DNA from: an uncultured Alistipes sp.
Lineage (GTDB): Bacteria > Bacteroidota > Bacteroidia > Bacteroidales > Rikenellaceae
Direction: 5' to 3'
Length of the DNA: 64,000 nucleotides
NCBI GenBank assembly: GCA_910584485.1
Contig: CAJUAV010000006.1
Coordinates: 1 to 64,000, forward strand
Positions within the stretch are counted from its first letter, which is position 1, and every line of letters starts with the position of its first letter. Of the stretch, positions 32,750 to 41,369 are shown piece by piece. The notes beneath the pieces were generated by a model that made no database searches, was not told the DNA's origin, and worked only from the letters and a program-made list of their open reading frames with translations. A program made the position numbers and the translations under genes.

Positions 32750-33235
32750 GCGGGATCGGGTATCGGTGTCGCGGACGGTCGGCGGATGGAGGCTTCATTT
32801 CGCGCAAGGCCCGCAGCGCCTTTCGACCCGAAGAAGGGTTCGCGCGGCAAGCGCGTGCTGTTCGCCGCCGCCCCATGCGGCGGCAGGTTCGCGTCGGATC
32901 GCTCACAGCCTTCCTGCCGCCGTCGGCGAACGCGGAAACTCGAGTGTCCGAGCGTCGGGATTCGAGGATGCCTGCCATCGGCGGGCCGCAGCGCCGCCCC
33001 TGCGAAGGCCTGTATATCAATCGCGCTTCAGCGCGTGCAGATAGCAGCCGCCCTCGGGCGGAGGGCTGCAACTCACGTTCCGCTCGATGCCGCCTCCGCT
33101 CGGCTGCGGGCGGTCGGGACGGCTTCGAGGGGGCGGTTCTCGGCGAGGGGAGGTGTTTCGCCCCGATGCCGCAGCGGACGCTCGGGCCCCGAGAACGCAC
33201 GCCGCGGCACGTCGTTCGGCCACGGACGGATTGAT
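32750..33235. repeat. Intergenic GC-rich hairpin modules (locus 7)
   Basis: Modules include CGCGC-GGCAA-GCGCG, GCCGCCGCCCCATGCGGCGG, GCCGTCGGCGAACGC, a decayed GGCGGGCCGCAGC module, CGCGCT-TC-AGCGCG, and CAGCCGCCCTCGGGCGGAGG with GGCTG. It fills the roughly 550 bp between the gyrB terminator and udk. No TAnnTTTG box for udk was found. Confidence 0.72.
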
Positions 33236-33266
33236 AGAGAAGAACCATGCTAAAACCAACGGATAG

Positions 33267-33887
33267 ATGAAAGTAACCGTAATCGGCGTAGCCGGCGGCA
33301 CGGGGTCGGGCAAATCGACCCTTGTCAAACGGCTCCAGGAAGCCTTCGTCGGAGACGACGTGGTCACGCTCTGCCACGACTACTACTACAAGGCCCATCC
33401 CGAACTGACCTACGAAGAGCGCACGCGCCTCAACTACGACCATCCGCAGGCCTTCGACACGCAGATGCTCGTCGAACACATCAAGACGCTCAAGGAGAAT
33501 GTCCCGATCGAACATCCCGTCTACTCGTTCGTCGAGCACAACCGCACGGGCGAGACCGTCAGCGTGAAGCCTTCGAAGGTCATCATCGTCGACGGCATCC
33601 TGATCTTCGAGAACAAGGAGCTGCGCGACCTGATGGAGATCAAGGTCTTCGTCGACACGGACGCCGACATCCGTCTGGCGCGCCGCATCCTGCGCGACGT
33701 GCGCGACCGCGGCCGTTCGATGGAGTCGGTCATCAAGCAGTACACCACGACCGTCAAGCCGATGCACGAAGAGTTCGTCGAGCCGTCGAAAAAGTATGCC
33801 GACGTCATCATTCCCGAGGGCGGTTTCAACTCGGTCGCCGTCGAAATGCTCATCCAGAACATCCGTTCGCTCATCCGCGAGAAGTAG
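33267..33887 (+). CDS. udk: Uridine kinase
   Basis: Phosphorylates uridine or cytidine to UMP/CMP with ATP or GTP, in pyrimidine salvage (compare upp in this window). 206 residues with P-loop GGTGSGKST at 10-18, CHDYYYKAH near 36-44, LNYDHPQAFDT near 54-64 and DGILIFENKELRDL. Length and motifs are normal. A bidirectional hairpin follows at 33904-33948. Confidence 0.96.
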   Translation: MKVTVIGVAGGTGSGKSTLVKRLQEAFVGDDVVTLCHDYYYKAHPELTYEERTRLNYDHPQAFDTQMLVEHIKTLKENVPIEHPVYSFVEHNRTGETVSVKPSKVIIVDGILIFENKELRDLMEIKVFVDTDADIRLARRILRDVRDRGRSMESVIKQYTTTVKPMHEEFVEPSKKYADVIIPEGGFNSVAVEMLIQNIRSLIREK

Positions 33888-33903
33888 CGAAAGGGCCGTA
33901 CGC

Positions 33904-33948
33904 ACGCAGCGGGCGCAACCTCCGTTCAGGAGGTCGCGCCCGCTGCGT
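33904..33948. terminator. Bidirectional hairpin between udk and the WG-repeat gene
   Basis: Perfect 13-bp stem ACGCAGCGGGCGC / GCGCCCGCTGCGT, with a second CCTC/GAGG pairing inside. It lies 16 bp from each of two convergent genes. No strong T-run on either strand. Confidence 0.75.
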
Positions 33949-33963
33949 GTGTGCCGAAAGCCG

Positions 33964-35088
33964 TTACGGCTCTTTTGTGAAGAGGAGCTGGTAGGAGACC
34001 GTCTCGCCTTCGAAGACGGCCGAGACGCGGTCGGCCTCCGTGCCGTCCTCCTGCCGCTCGGTGAAGATCGTCACTTGTTCGTAGCGGAACGGCAGCACCA
34101 CCTTGCCCCGACGTCCCAGCACGCCGTAGCGCAGCGTGCCGTCGGGCAGGCGGATCGCCGCCGAGACGTGTCCGTGGCTGCCGCTGTCGTTCAGGTCGTA
34201 GAAGAGGTAGTCGTGCACGGGTTTGCCCGTGCCGTCCAGCAGCCGGTAGATGCAGTTCGGATACTCGCCCTTGCCGACCCAGTACATCCCGTCCGAATAG
34301 GAGGAGACGTAGTCCCATTCGAGCGGCACCACCTCGCGCCCCAGCGTGTCGACCTGCCCGTACTGCGGCTTGCCGCCGATGATGCGGCTGACGACGGCGC
34401 GTCCCTCGCTGAAGCCGTTGAACGAGTAGTAGCGCATCGGGATCCGCTCGTTCCCCGCACGGTCTACGACCCCGTATTTCATGTAGTATTTCCCCTCGAT
34501 GCCGACGACGGCCAGCCCGTTGTAAAAGCGCCGCACCCGATTGTGCACGAAGGGGCGCAGGGGCTTGCCCGTGCGGTCGATCCACCCCGCCAGGCCCTCT
34601 TCGAGGCGTACGGCCGCCTCTCCGTTCCGAAAATCGGTCGCCTCCGTATAGCGGACGGGAATCGCTTCGCGTCCTTCGAGGTCGAGGTATCCGAAACGCG
34701 CCTCCTCGCCCTTGCCCCGCTGCGCGCGGACGAGTCCGTCGCACGGCGTCCACAGGTCGGTCCAAACGCAGGGCACGACCTCGCGGCCCGTCGTGTCGAT
34801 CATGCCCCAAAGTTCCTGCTTGTCCGCTCTCTTTTCGGAGACGACGGCGCGTCCCGCATAAAAGGCGGTGACCTTTTCGTAGCGCGGCGCGATCACGACG
34901 CGCCCCGTCGTGTCGGCGAATCCGATCCGCAGGTCCATCGGGTCGTCGTAACGGATCTGCCGCAGCGCTCCCCGCTGTCGGTAGGAGGGGGTGTACCATC
35001 GGTATTTCGACGGTAGTTTCGGTCGGGCCGCGGCGGCGTCGCCGACGAAGGCGGCCAGCAGCAGACAGGTGAGGAGCAGGCGTTTCAT
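33964..35088 (-). CDS. Secreted WG-repeat protein
   Basis: Predicted exported protein of 374 residues: signal peptide MKRLLLTCLLLAAFVGDAAA, then repeated WG/beta-propeller-like units of the type FGYLDLEGREAIPVRYTEATDF, ELWGMIDTTGREVVP, AGWIDRTGKPL, YGVVDRAGNERIPMRYY and YGQVDTLGREVVPLEWDYV. WG proteins are common in Bacteroidota; their function is unknown and probably involves binding at the cell surface or in the periplasm. Its start overlaps the mutS stop by 4 bp, so it is translated from the mutS transcript, an odd pairing of a DNA-repair and an envelope gene. Confidence 0.88.
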   Translation of the reverse strand: MKRLLLTCLLLAAFVGDAAAARPKLPSKYRWYTPSYRQRGALRQIRYDDPMDLRIGFADTTGRVVIAPRYEKVTAFYAGRAVVSEKRADKQELWGMIDTTGREVVPCVWTDLWTPCDGLVRAQRGKGEEARFGYLDLEGREAIPVRYTEATDFRNGEAAVRLEEGLAGWIDRTGKPLRPFVHNRVRRFYNGLAVVGIEGKYYMKYGVVDRAGNERIPMRYYSFNGFSEGRAVVSRIIGGKPQYGQVDTLGREVVPLEWDYVSSYSDGMYWVGKGEYPNCIYRLLDGTGKPVHDYLFYDLNDSGSHGHVSAAIRLPDGTLRYGVLGRRGKVVLPFRYEQVTIFTERQEDGTEADRVSAVFEGETVSYQLLFTKEP

Positions 35089-37763
35089 ATGCCGACAAAG
35101 GTTTTGATTTCGTGGAGGATGTTCAGCGCCTCGATCGGCGTCAGCGAATTGATGTCGAGCCCCTTGATGCGGTCGCGGATCTGCACCAGCACGGGGTCGT
35201 CGAGCTGGAACATCGAGAGCTGCATCGAGGGGGCCGCGGGCTGCTCGGCCGCCTCGCGCACCGCCTGCGCCGCGCGGCGGTTGCGGTCGCGCAGGCTCTT
35301 CGAGGGGACGATTTCGTTGTTGCCGTAGACCGCTTCGAGGTTGTGCAGCAGCTCCTCGGCGCGCGCCACGATCGACGGCGGCATCCCCGCCAGCCGCGCC
35401 ACGTGGATGCCGAACGAGTGCTCGGTGCCCCCCGGCACGAGCTTGCGCAGGAAGACGATCTGCCCCTCCATTTCGCGGACGGTCACGTGGTAGTTCTTCA
35501 CGCGGGGGTACATCTTGGCCATTTCGTTGAGCTCGTGGTAGTGGGTGGCGAAGAGCGTCTTGGCATGCGCCGTGGGGTGGTTGTGGAGGTACTCGACCAT
35601 CGCCCAGGCGATCGAAATGCCGTCGTAGGTGCTCGTGCCGCGGCCGATTTCGTCGAGCAGCACCAGCGAGCGGTCCGAAATGTTGTTCAGGATCCCCGCC
35701 GATTCGAGCATCTCGACCATGAAGGTCGACTCGCCCTGCGAAATGTTGTCCGAGGCGCCCACGCGGGTGAAGATCTTGTCCACGACGCCGATGTGCGCCC
35801 GTGCGGCGGGCACGAAGGCGCCCATCTGGGCCAGCAGCACGATGAGGGCCGTCTGCCGCAGCAGGGCCGACTTACCCGACATGTTGGGACCCGTAATCAT
35901 GACGATCTGCTGCTCGTCGTCGTCCAGCAGCACGTCGTTGGGGATGTACTCCTCGCCCACGGGAAGCAGCGTTTCGAGCACGGGGTGGCGCCCCGCCTCG
36001 ATCTCGATGCGGCGCCCCTCGTCGAGCTGCGGGCGGACGTAGTGCCGCTGGCGGGCCAGGAGGGCGAACGACTGGAGGCAGTCGATGCGCGCCACGCGGG
36101 CGGCATTCCGGAGCAGCGCCGCGAGCGACGACGAGAGGGCCGCCAGCAGCTCGCCGTAGATGCGCTGCTCGATGCGCAGCATCTTCTCCTCGGCGCCGAG
36201 GATCTTCTCCTCGTACTCCTTGAGCTCCTCGGTGATGTAGCGCTCGGCGTTGGCCAGCGTCTGTTTGCGGATCCACTCCGCGGGGACCTTGTCGCGGTGG
36301 GCGTTGCCGATTTCGATGTAGTAGCCGAAGACGTTGTTGTAGCCCAGGCGGAGCGTGGCGATGCCCGTCGCCTCGCGCTCGCGCTGCTGGATCTGCGCCA
36401 GGTAGTCCTTGCCGTGGAGCGCGATGCGGCGCAGGTCGTCCAGCTCGGGGTCCACGCCGTCGGCGATCACGCCGCCCTTCTGGATCTGGTTCGTCTCGGG
36501 GTCGGGGTAGATGTCGCGGGCGATGCGGTCGTGCATTTCGGTCAGCGGATCGAGTCCTGCGGCGAGCTCGTGCAGCTCCGCGCGGTCGGTCGAGGCGAGC
36601 AGCATCGCGAGCCCTTCGAGCGCCTCGAGCGATGCCTTGAGCTGCACCAGCTCGCGCGGCAGCACGCGCGCCGCGGCGATGCGCGCGGCGATGCGTTCGA
36701 GGTCGCCCATCTCGGCGATGCGGTCGCGGAGCGCTTCGAGCAGCTCCTCGTCGGCCACGAGCGCCTCGACGACCTGCTGGCGCCGCTCGATGCGCTGCAC
36801 GTCGCGCAGCGGCATGGCGATCCAGCGCTTCAGCAGACGCCCGCCCATCGGGGTCTGCGTGCGGTCGATCACCTCGGCGAAGGAGGTGCGGCTGCGGCCG
36901 CCGTTCGAGGCGAAGAGTTCGAGGTTGGCGATCGTGAACTTGTCGATCCAGACCGTCTCGTCGCGGTCGAGGCGCGCGATCGAGCGGATGTGGCCGATCT
37001 GCCGGTGCTCGGTCATTTCGAGGTAGTGCAGGATCGCTCCCGCCGCCCCGAGGCCGCTCGTCAGGTGATCCACGCCGAACCCCTTGAGGGTGGGCGTGCC
37101 GAACTGGCGGCAGAGCTTCTCGCGGTTGACCTCCTCGGCGAAGAGCCACTCGTCGAGGCGGTAGGTGTAGTGCTCCGTGCCGAAGGCGTATTTGAAACGG
37201 TCCTCGCACGAGCGCTGGTAGATCACCTCCTTCGGGCGCAGGTTCGACAGGAGCTTGTCGACGTAGGCGTCGCTCCCCTCGGCGGCGTAGAACTCGCCCG
37301 TCGAGATGTCGAGGAAGGCGACGCCCGTCGTCTTGCGGCCGAAGCAGACCGCCGCGAGGAAGGTGTTCTCCTTGTTCGAGAGGATGTTGTCCTGCATCAC
37401 CACGCCCGGGGTGATGAGCTCCGTCACGCCGCGCTTGACGAGTCCCTTGACCAGCTTCGGGTCCTCGAGCTGCTCGCAGATGGCGACGCGTTCGCCCGCC
37501 CGCACCAGCTTGGGCAGGTAGGTGTCGACGGCGTGATAGGGGAATCCGGCCAGCTCGACGTGCGAGGCGGAGCCGTTGGCGCGGCGCGTCAGCGTGATGC
37601 CGAGAATGCGGCTCGCCTTGACGGCGTCTTCGCCGAAGGTTTCGTAGAAATCGCCCACCCGAAAGAGCATGATCGTATCGGGGTAGGTCGCTTTGGCCTG
37701 GTAGTATTGATCCATGAGCGGCGTCTTCGACCGCTTCTTATCGGCTTGCTTGGCTTCTTTCAC
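35085..37763 (-). CDS. mutS: DNA mismatch repair protein MutS
   Basis: Recognises mismatches and recruits MutL. From the GTG at 37763 it has 892 residues (ATG at 37715 is a possible later start). The mismatch-wedge region MLFRVGDFYETFGEDA carries the Phe-x-Glu motif. The connector, lever and clamp domains follow, then ATPase motifs GPNMSGKSALLRQ, DEIGRGTSTYDGISIAWA and FATHYHELNE. The C-terminal tail (PIEALNILHEIKTFVGI) is intact. GTG is preferred because it lies about 85 bp behind the promoter box at 37848-37855. It is followed by the WG-repeat gene with overlap. Confidence 0.95.
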   Translation of the reverse strand: MKEAKQADKKRSKTPLMDQYYQAKATYPDTIMLFRVGDFYETFGEDAVKASRILGITLTRRANGSASHVELAGFPYHAVDTYLPKLVRAGERVAICEQLEDPKLVKGLVKRGVTELITPGVVMQDNILSNKENTFLAAVCFGRKTTGVAFLDISTGEFYAAEGSDAYVDKLLSNLRPKEVIYQRSCEDRFKYAFGTEHYTYRLDEWLFAEEVNREKLCRQFGTPTLKGFGVDHLTSGLGAAGAILHYLEMTEHRQIGHIRSIARLDRDETVWIDKFTIANLELFASNGGRSRTSFAEVIDRTQTPMGGRLLKRWIAMPLRDVQRIERRQQVVEALVADEELLEALRDRIAEMGDLERIAARIAAARVLPRELVQLKASLEALEGLAMLLASTDRAELHELAAGLDPLTEMHDRIARDIYPDPETNQIQKGGVIADGVDPELDDLRRIALHGKDYLAQIQQREREATGIATLRLGYNNVFGYYIEIGNAHRDKVPAEWIRKQTLANAERYITEELKEYEEKILGAEEKMLRIEQRIYGELLAALSSSLAALLRNAARVARIDCLQSFALLARQRHYVRPQLDEGRRIEIEAGRHPVLETLLPVGEEYIPNDVLLDDDEQQIVMITGPNMSGKSALLRQTALIVLLAQMGAFVPAARAHIGVVDKIFTRVGASDNISQGESTFMVEMLESAGILNNISDRSLVLLDEIGRGTSTYDGISIAWAMVEYLHNHPTAHAKTLFATHYHELNEMAKMYPRVKNYHVTVREMEGQIVFLRKLVPGGTEHSFGIHVARLAGMPPSIVARAEELLHNLEAVYGNNEIVPSKSLRDRNRRAAQAVREAAEQPAAPSMQLSMFQLDDPVLVQIRDRIKGLDINSLTPIEALNILHEIKTFVGI

Positions 37764-37847
37764 GGGTTGCGGAGTTGTCGTTCGAGGGGACGGCCGCAGC
37801 GGCGGAAAGACCCCCGCAGCGGCTTCGGGACCCCTTCTCGGTTCTCG

Positions 37848-37855
37848 CAAAGATA
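37848..37855 (-). promoter_or_regulatory. -7 promoter box TATCTTTG for mutS
   Basis: Perfect minus-strand TATCTTTG directly after the stop codon of the upstream glycosylase-like gene, so mutS can be transcribed independently of it. Confidence 0.72.
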
Positions 37856-37861
37856 CGTTTT

Positions 37862-38470
37862 TTACCCGATAATTCCGCAGGCGGCGAAGACTTTTCGGTA
37901 AAATTCCGCCTTCCACTCCACGGCGCGGGGGTAGGCACGCGACGAGGAGGGCATGCGCCAGAAGCGGAGGCGCCGCCCCGCGAAATCGCATGCGACCGCC
38001 TCGCCCACGGCGGGTTGTCCGACGCCGAGCAGCCCCGCGAGGGTCTCGGCGGCCTTGCCGCCCGTGGCGACGATCGTCCGACACGCGGGGAGCCGCTCCA
38101 GCAGGGCCGCGAGGTCCACGGGGCGCACCACCTGCAAAAAGTCGTCGGAGGCGTTCTCCCGCAGGCGGATCACCTCGACCGACGTGTCGTAGAGGGCGAT
38201 TCCCCGCTCGCGGCAGAAGTCTTCGATGCGGTCGCGGTCGAAGCGCCCTTCGGGGTTCAGAAAGTGGTGTTTGTCGCCCGCGGCCAGGAGGCCCGCGATG
38301 CGCCACATGTCGTTCTGGAGGTTGGGGTAGAAGAACTCCATCGACCAGCGGCGGCGCGGCGGCGGGAAACTCCCGAGCATCAGCAGGCGCGCCCCGGCGG
38401 GCAGAAAGGGTTCGAGCGGATGGACCTCGACGGTGCGGCCCGCACCGTCATGCGTCGTAGAATCGTTCAT
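37862..38470 (-). CDS. Uracil-DNA glycosylase family protein
   Basis: A 202-residue soluble protein of the uracil-DNA-glycosylase fold as found in Bacteroidota. LLMLGSFPPPRRRWSMEFFYP near 29-49 corresponds to the UDG motif-1 region with the Phe that stacks on the base. VATGGKAAETLAG is the central strand, and FWRMPSSSRAYPR near 168-180 corresponds to motif 2 (usually PSx(S/A)xA). The Mug/SMUG-type activity cannot be told. It sits between a RecD-like helicase gene (23-bp overlap) and mutS, a context that supports DNA repair. Confidence 0.78.
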   Translation of the reverse strand: MNDSTTHDGAGRTVEVHPLEPFLPAGARLLMLGSFPPPRRRWSMEFFYPNLQNDMWRIAGLLAAGDKHHFLNPEGRFDRDRIEDFCRERGIALYDTSVEVIRLRENASDDFLQVVRPVDLAALLERLPACRTIVATGGKAAETLAGLLGVGQPAVGEAVACDFAGRRLRFWRMPSSSRAYPRAVEWKAEFYRKVFAACGIIG

Positions 38471-39866
38471 CGAAGTTGACCAGATAGAGTTTTTCGGAGG
38501 CGCGCGTGAGGGCCGTGTAGAGCCAGCGCTGCAGGTCGCGCGTCATGGGTTCGTCGCCGAAGAGGCAGCGGTCGACGAAGACCGCCTTCCACTGGCCGCC
38601 CTGCGCCTTGTGGCAGGTCACGGCGTAGGCGAACTTGACCTGCACGGCGTTGAAATGGGGGTTCTCGCGGATCTCCTTGAAGCGTTTGATGCGGCTTTTG
38701 AGGTCGAGGTAGTCTTTCTCGACCTCGTAGAAGAGGCGGTCCGACTCCTCGCGCGTGAGCGAGGGCGACTCCGAGGCGATCGTGTCGAGCAGGATGCGGC
38801 ATTCGAGCTCCGCATCGTCGTAGTCGGGAAATTCGAGCACCGCGCGGGCGAAGCGGAAGCCGTAGAAATCCTCGAAGCGGCCCAGGCGCCGCAGGCGGGC
38901 GATGTCGCCGTTGGCCAGAAAGCTCATCGGGCACCCCTCGGTGCGCTCCGTATAATAGTAGTTGTTCTTGACCACCATGAGCATGTCGCCGCTCTCGATC
39001 TCCTCCTCGGCGCCGAGGACGTTGCGGCGGATCCCCTCGTTGTAGCGGTTGGCCCGCTTGTTCGAGCGGGTGACGACGATCACCTCGTCGCGGCCGTAGC
39101 GGGCATAGGCGTCCTGGAGCCGCTCGAGAAATTCGCCCCCCTGGAGCGCCTCGACGTCGTCGAACGCAAGGTCGAAGCGCGGCACCTCGCACAGTCCCCG
39201 TTCGAGCATGCAGCGCACGAGCGTCGCGTTGAAGAGGATGCCCGAGCCGACCTCCTGGCGCACCACCTCGTCGAGGGTCGCGTAGACCACCTCGCCGAAG
39301 CGGTCGAGGGTCGCGGGATCGAGCGCGGGGCTGCGGTCGGCGCCCACGGGGGGGAGCTGGGCGCTGTCGCCGACGAGCATCAGCCGGCAGCCGCGGCCGC
39401 TGCGCACGTACCGCACGAGGTCCTCGAGCAGCGAGCCGCTGCCGAAGCGGAAGCCGCCACCGCTGTCGTCGGCGAGCATCGAGGCCTCGTCGACGATGAA
39501 GAGCGCCCCCTGCTCGCGGTTCAGGTCGAGCGAGAATTTCGATTCGTAGTCGGCCGTGGTCCGTTCGCGGTAGATGCGTTTGTGGATCGTCAGCGCCTTG
39601 CGGCCCGAATAGCGCGCCAGCACCTTCGCGGCGCGTCCCGTGGGGGCCAGCAGCACGGTCCGCATGCCGAGGGTCGAGAGGGCCGCCACGGTCGCCGCGA
39701 TGAGGGTCGTCTTGCCCGTTCCCGCATAGCCGTTCAGGACGAAAATCTTCGAAAAATCGGGATCTGCGAGGTATTCCGACAACATTTCTACGATTTTTTT
39801 TTGGCCGAGGGTTGTTTCGAAACAAATTTTAGCGTAAATTTGGGCTGCGATATTCGAACTATTCAT
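38448..39866 (-). CDS. RecD-like ATP-dependent DNA helicase
   Basis: Superfamily 1 helicase of 472 residues, smaller than RecD or RecD2. Walker A is GYAGTGKTTL near 45-54; LLAPTGRAAKVL is motif Ia; FIVDEASMLAD is the Walker B/DEAS motif; LMLVGDSAQLPPVG is motif III; and the C-terminal UvrD-like helicase part has YAVTCHKAQGGQW and YTALTRASEKLYLV. The short length without RecB/RecC partners matches the stand-alone AAA/RecD-like helicases of Bacteroidota. The 3' end overlaps the glycosylase-like gene by 23 bp. Promoter box at 39887-39894. Confidence 0.88.
   Translation of the reverse strand: MNSSNIAAQIYAKICFETTLGQKKIVEMLSEYLADPDFSKIFVLNGYAGTGKTTLIAATVAALSTLGMRTVLLAPTGRAAKVLARYSGRKALTIHKRIYRERTTADYESKFSLDLNREQGALFIVDEASMLADDSGGGFRFGSGSLLEDLVRYVRSGRGCRLMLVGDSAQLPPVGADRSPALDPATLDRFGEVVYATLDEVVRQEVGSGILFNATLVRCMLERGLCEVPRFDLAFDDVEALQGGEFLERLQDAYARYGRDEVIVVTRSNKRANRYNEGIRRNVLGAEEEIESGDMLMVVKNNYYYTERTEGCPMSFLANGDIARLRRLGRFEDFYGFRFARAVLEFPDYDDAELECRILLDTIASESPSLTREESDRLFYEVEKDYLDLKSRIKRFKEIRENPHFNAVQVKFAYAVTCHKAQGGQWKAVFVDRCLFGDEPMTRDLQRWLYTALTRASEKLYLVNFDERFYDA
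39835..39842 (+). promoter_or_regulatory. -7 promoter box TAAATTTG for the 211-residue membrane protein
   Basis: Matches TAnnTTTG, with TTGTTTCG upstream. It lies inside the first codons of the divergent helicase gene, so the two transcripts overlap at their 5' ends. Confidence 0.6.
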
Positions 39867-39886
39867 CGATGCGTACGTTGACCCGA

Positions 39887-39894
39887 CAAAATTA
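39887..39894 (-). promoter_or_regulatory. -7 promoter box TAATTTTG for the RecD-like helicase
   Basis: Minus-strand TAATTTTG matches TAnnTTTG, 20 bp upstream of the ATG at 39866. Confidence 0.55.
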
Positions 39895-39916
39895 ATAACA
39901 AATACGCGAATACAAA

Positions 39917-40552
39917 ATGAAAAAAATTGCCCAACTGCTGCTGGCCGTCGCGATCATCGCGTTCGTATGGATCATCTACAAGCAGATCTCGACGCCCATC
40001 CGTTTCGAGAACGAGTTGAAAACCAAGCGCGCCCAGGTGATCGAGCGCATCAAGGACATCCGCACGGCCGAGCGCGCCTTCAAGACGAAATACCAGCGCT
40101 TCACGGCCGATTTCGACACGCTGGCCGCCTTCATCCTCAACGATACACTCGAACTCGAGCGCAAGATCTACGACGAGGACGACTCGGTGGGCCTGGCTCT
40201 GCTCAAGCGTCTGAAGAAGAAGAACGTCGAGAAGTTCAAGGTGGCCGTCATCGACACGATCTTCTCGCCCAAGAAGCTCACGGCACAGGACGTGGCCGAT
40301 CTGCGCTACATCCCCGGCACCGACAAGCAGGCACAGTACATCCTCGAGGCGGGCATCGTCACCACCGAATCGAAGGTCGTCATTCCGATCGTGGAGTGCC
40401 GCGCACCCTACAAACTCTTCATTGACACGGTCGCTTATCGTCAGGAGCTCATCAACAAGATCGACGACGACGTGAACAACTTCAACCGCTACCCGGGCAT
40501 CAAGTTCGGTTCGATGGAGGCCGGTAACAATGAGGCGGGCAACTGGGAGTAA
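39917..40552 (+). CDS. Membrane-anchored conserved hypothetical protein
   Basis: A 211-residue protein with one N-terminal hydrophobic segment (KKIAQLLLAVAIIAFVWIIY) and a soluble, mostly helical remainder rich in Lys/Glu/Asp, facing the periplasm or cytoplasm. The stretch RIKDIRTAERAFKTKYQRFTADFDTLAAFI after the helix resembles pseudopilin-like N-terminal helices, but no prepilin cleavage site is evident. I do not recognise a function. It leads a likely operon with the DUF3822 gene (23-bp overlap) and rsmD, an order common in Bacteroidota. Confidence 0.82.
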   Translation: MKKIAQLLLAVAIIAFVWIIYKQISTPIRFENELKTKRAQVIERIKDIRTAERAFKTKYQRFTADFDTLAAFILNDTLELERKIYDEDDSVGLALLKRLKKKNVEKFKVAVIDTIFSPKKLTAQDVADLRYIPGTDKQAQYILEAGIVTTESKVVIPIVECRAPYKLFIDTVAYRQELINKIDDDVNNFNRYPGIKFGSMEAGNNEAGNWE

Positions 40553-41369
40553 CCGAACGCCGCAAACCGCGAAAAGAGTGTCCGTTCAGCTCACGTTGGA
40601 TGGGCACTTTTTTTCGGAGTCCGCGGCCGAAGCCCTGCGCGGGGCGGAGGTGGTCGAGCTGCTGACGGCGGCGACCTTGCTCGTACCGCGCGCCCTCTAC
40701 GAGCCGACCGAGGCGGCCGCGCTCTTCGCCGCCGCGGGCATGCCGCTCGCCGAGGGGATGTGCACGGTCTGCGCCGCCGCGGAGGATGCCGAAGGCGGGG
40801 CTGCCGCTGGAGCTGCCGACGGGGTCGGGACTGTGGTCGCGGCCGATGCCGACCGTGGAGACTCGACGGTTGCCGAAGGCGGGGTTGCTACGGGAGCTGC
40901 CGACGGAGTCGAGGCTGCCGAGCGAACTTTCGGGCGAATGGCGGATGCTGCGCCGACGGCGGACGGCGGGTCTGACGATGCGGCCTTACGGACTGCCGAC
41001 AGGGCCGCGCATGCGGATGCGGCGCCGTTGGTCGCCGTGATGGCGCTGGCCGAGACGACGCTTCGAACGATCGAGGAGCGGTGCAGCGCGTCGGTCCGCT
41101 ATGCCGCGCCGCTGTTGCAGGCGGTCGAGCCGGTCGAGCCGACCGTGTGGGTTTGCGACACGGGCCGCGTGCTCTACCTGCGCTGCTTCGATCCCGCCCT
41201 GCAACTGGCCGAGGCGCTCCCCGTCGAGACGGATGAGGAGCGGGCCTACCTGGTCGAGCGGCTCTGCGAACGCATCGACGCGAAGCGCTGCGTGCTGCTG
41301 CTCGACGATCGGAGCGGCTGTTTCCGCCGCTTCCGCCATCGATTCAAAAAGACGATTCCATGCGCATAA
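40530..41369 (+). CDS. DUF3822-type protein with an Ala/Gly-rich insertion
   Basis: A 279-residue protein placed directly before rsmD, the usual site of DUF3822 genes in Bacteroidota; function unknown. Its beginning (VSVQLTLDGHFFS, TLLVPRALYEPTEAAALF) and end (VWVCDTGRVLYLRCFDPALQLAEALP, RCVLLLDDRSGCFRRFRH) look like ordinary protein of that family. Residues about 85-165 do not: they are Ala/Gly/Asp-rich and contain a 28-residue unit starting AEGG that is repeated, matching an 84-bp direct repeat in the DNA (40788 and 40872). A GTG at 40578 is an alternative start. It overlaps rsmD by 10 bp. Confidence 0.75.
   Translation: MRRATGSNRTPQTAKRVSVQLTLDGHFFSESAAEALRGAEVVELLTAATLLVPRALYEPTEAAALFAAAGMPLAEGMCTVCAAAEDAEGGAAAGAADGVGTVVAADADRGDSTVAEGGVATGAADGVEAAERTFGRMADAAPTADGGSDDAALRTADRAAHADAAPLVAVMALAETTLRTIEERCSASVRYAAPLLQAVEPVEPTVWVCDTGRVLYLRCFDPALQLAEALPVETDEERAYLVERLCERIDAKRCVLLLDDRSGCFRRFRHRFKKTIPCA

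Noticed and set aside
40786..41040. Alternative frame in the DUF3822-type gene (ELPTGSGLWSRPMPTVE...) as sign of a frameshift
   Set aside because: The main frame is continuous from family-like N-terminus to family-like C-terminus; without an alignment there is no reason to prefer the other frame.
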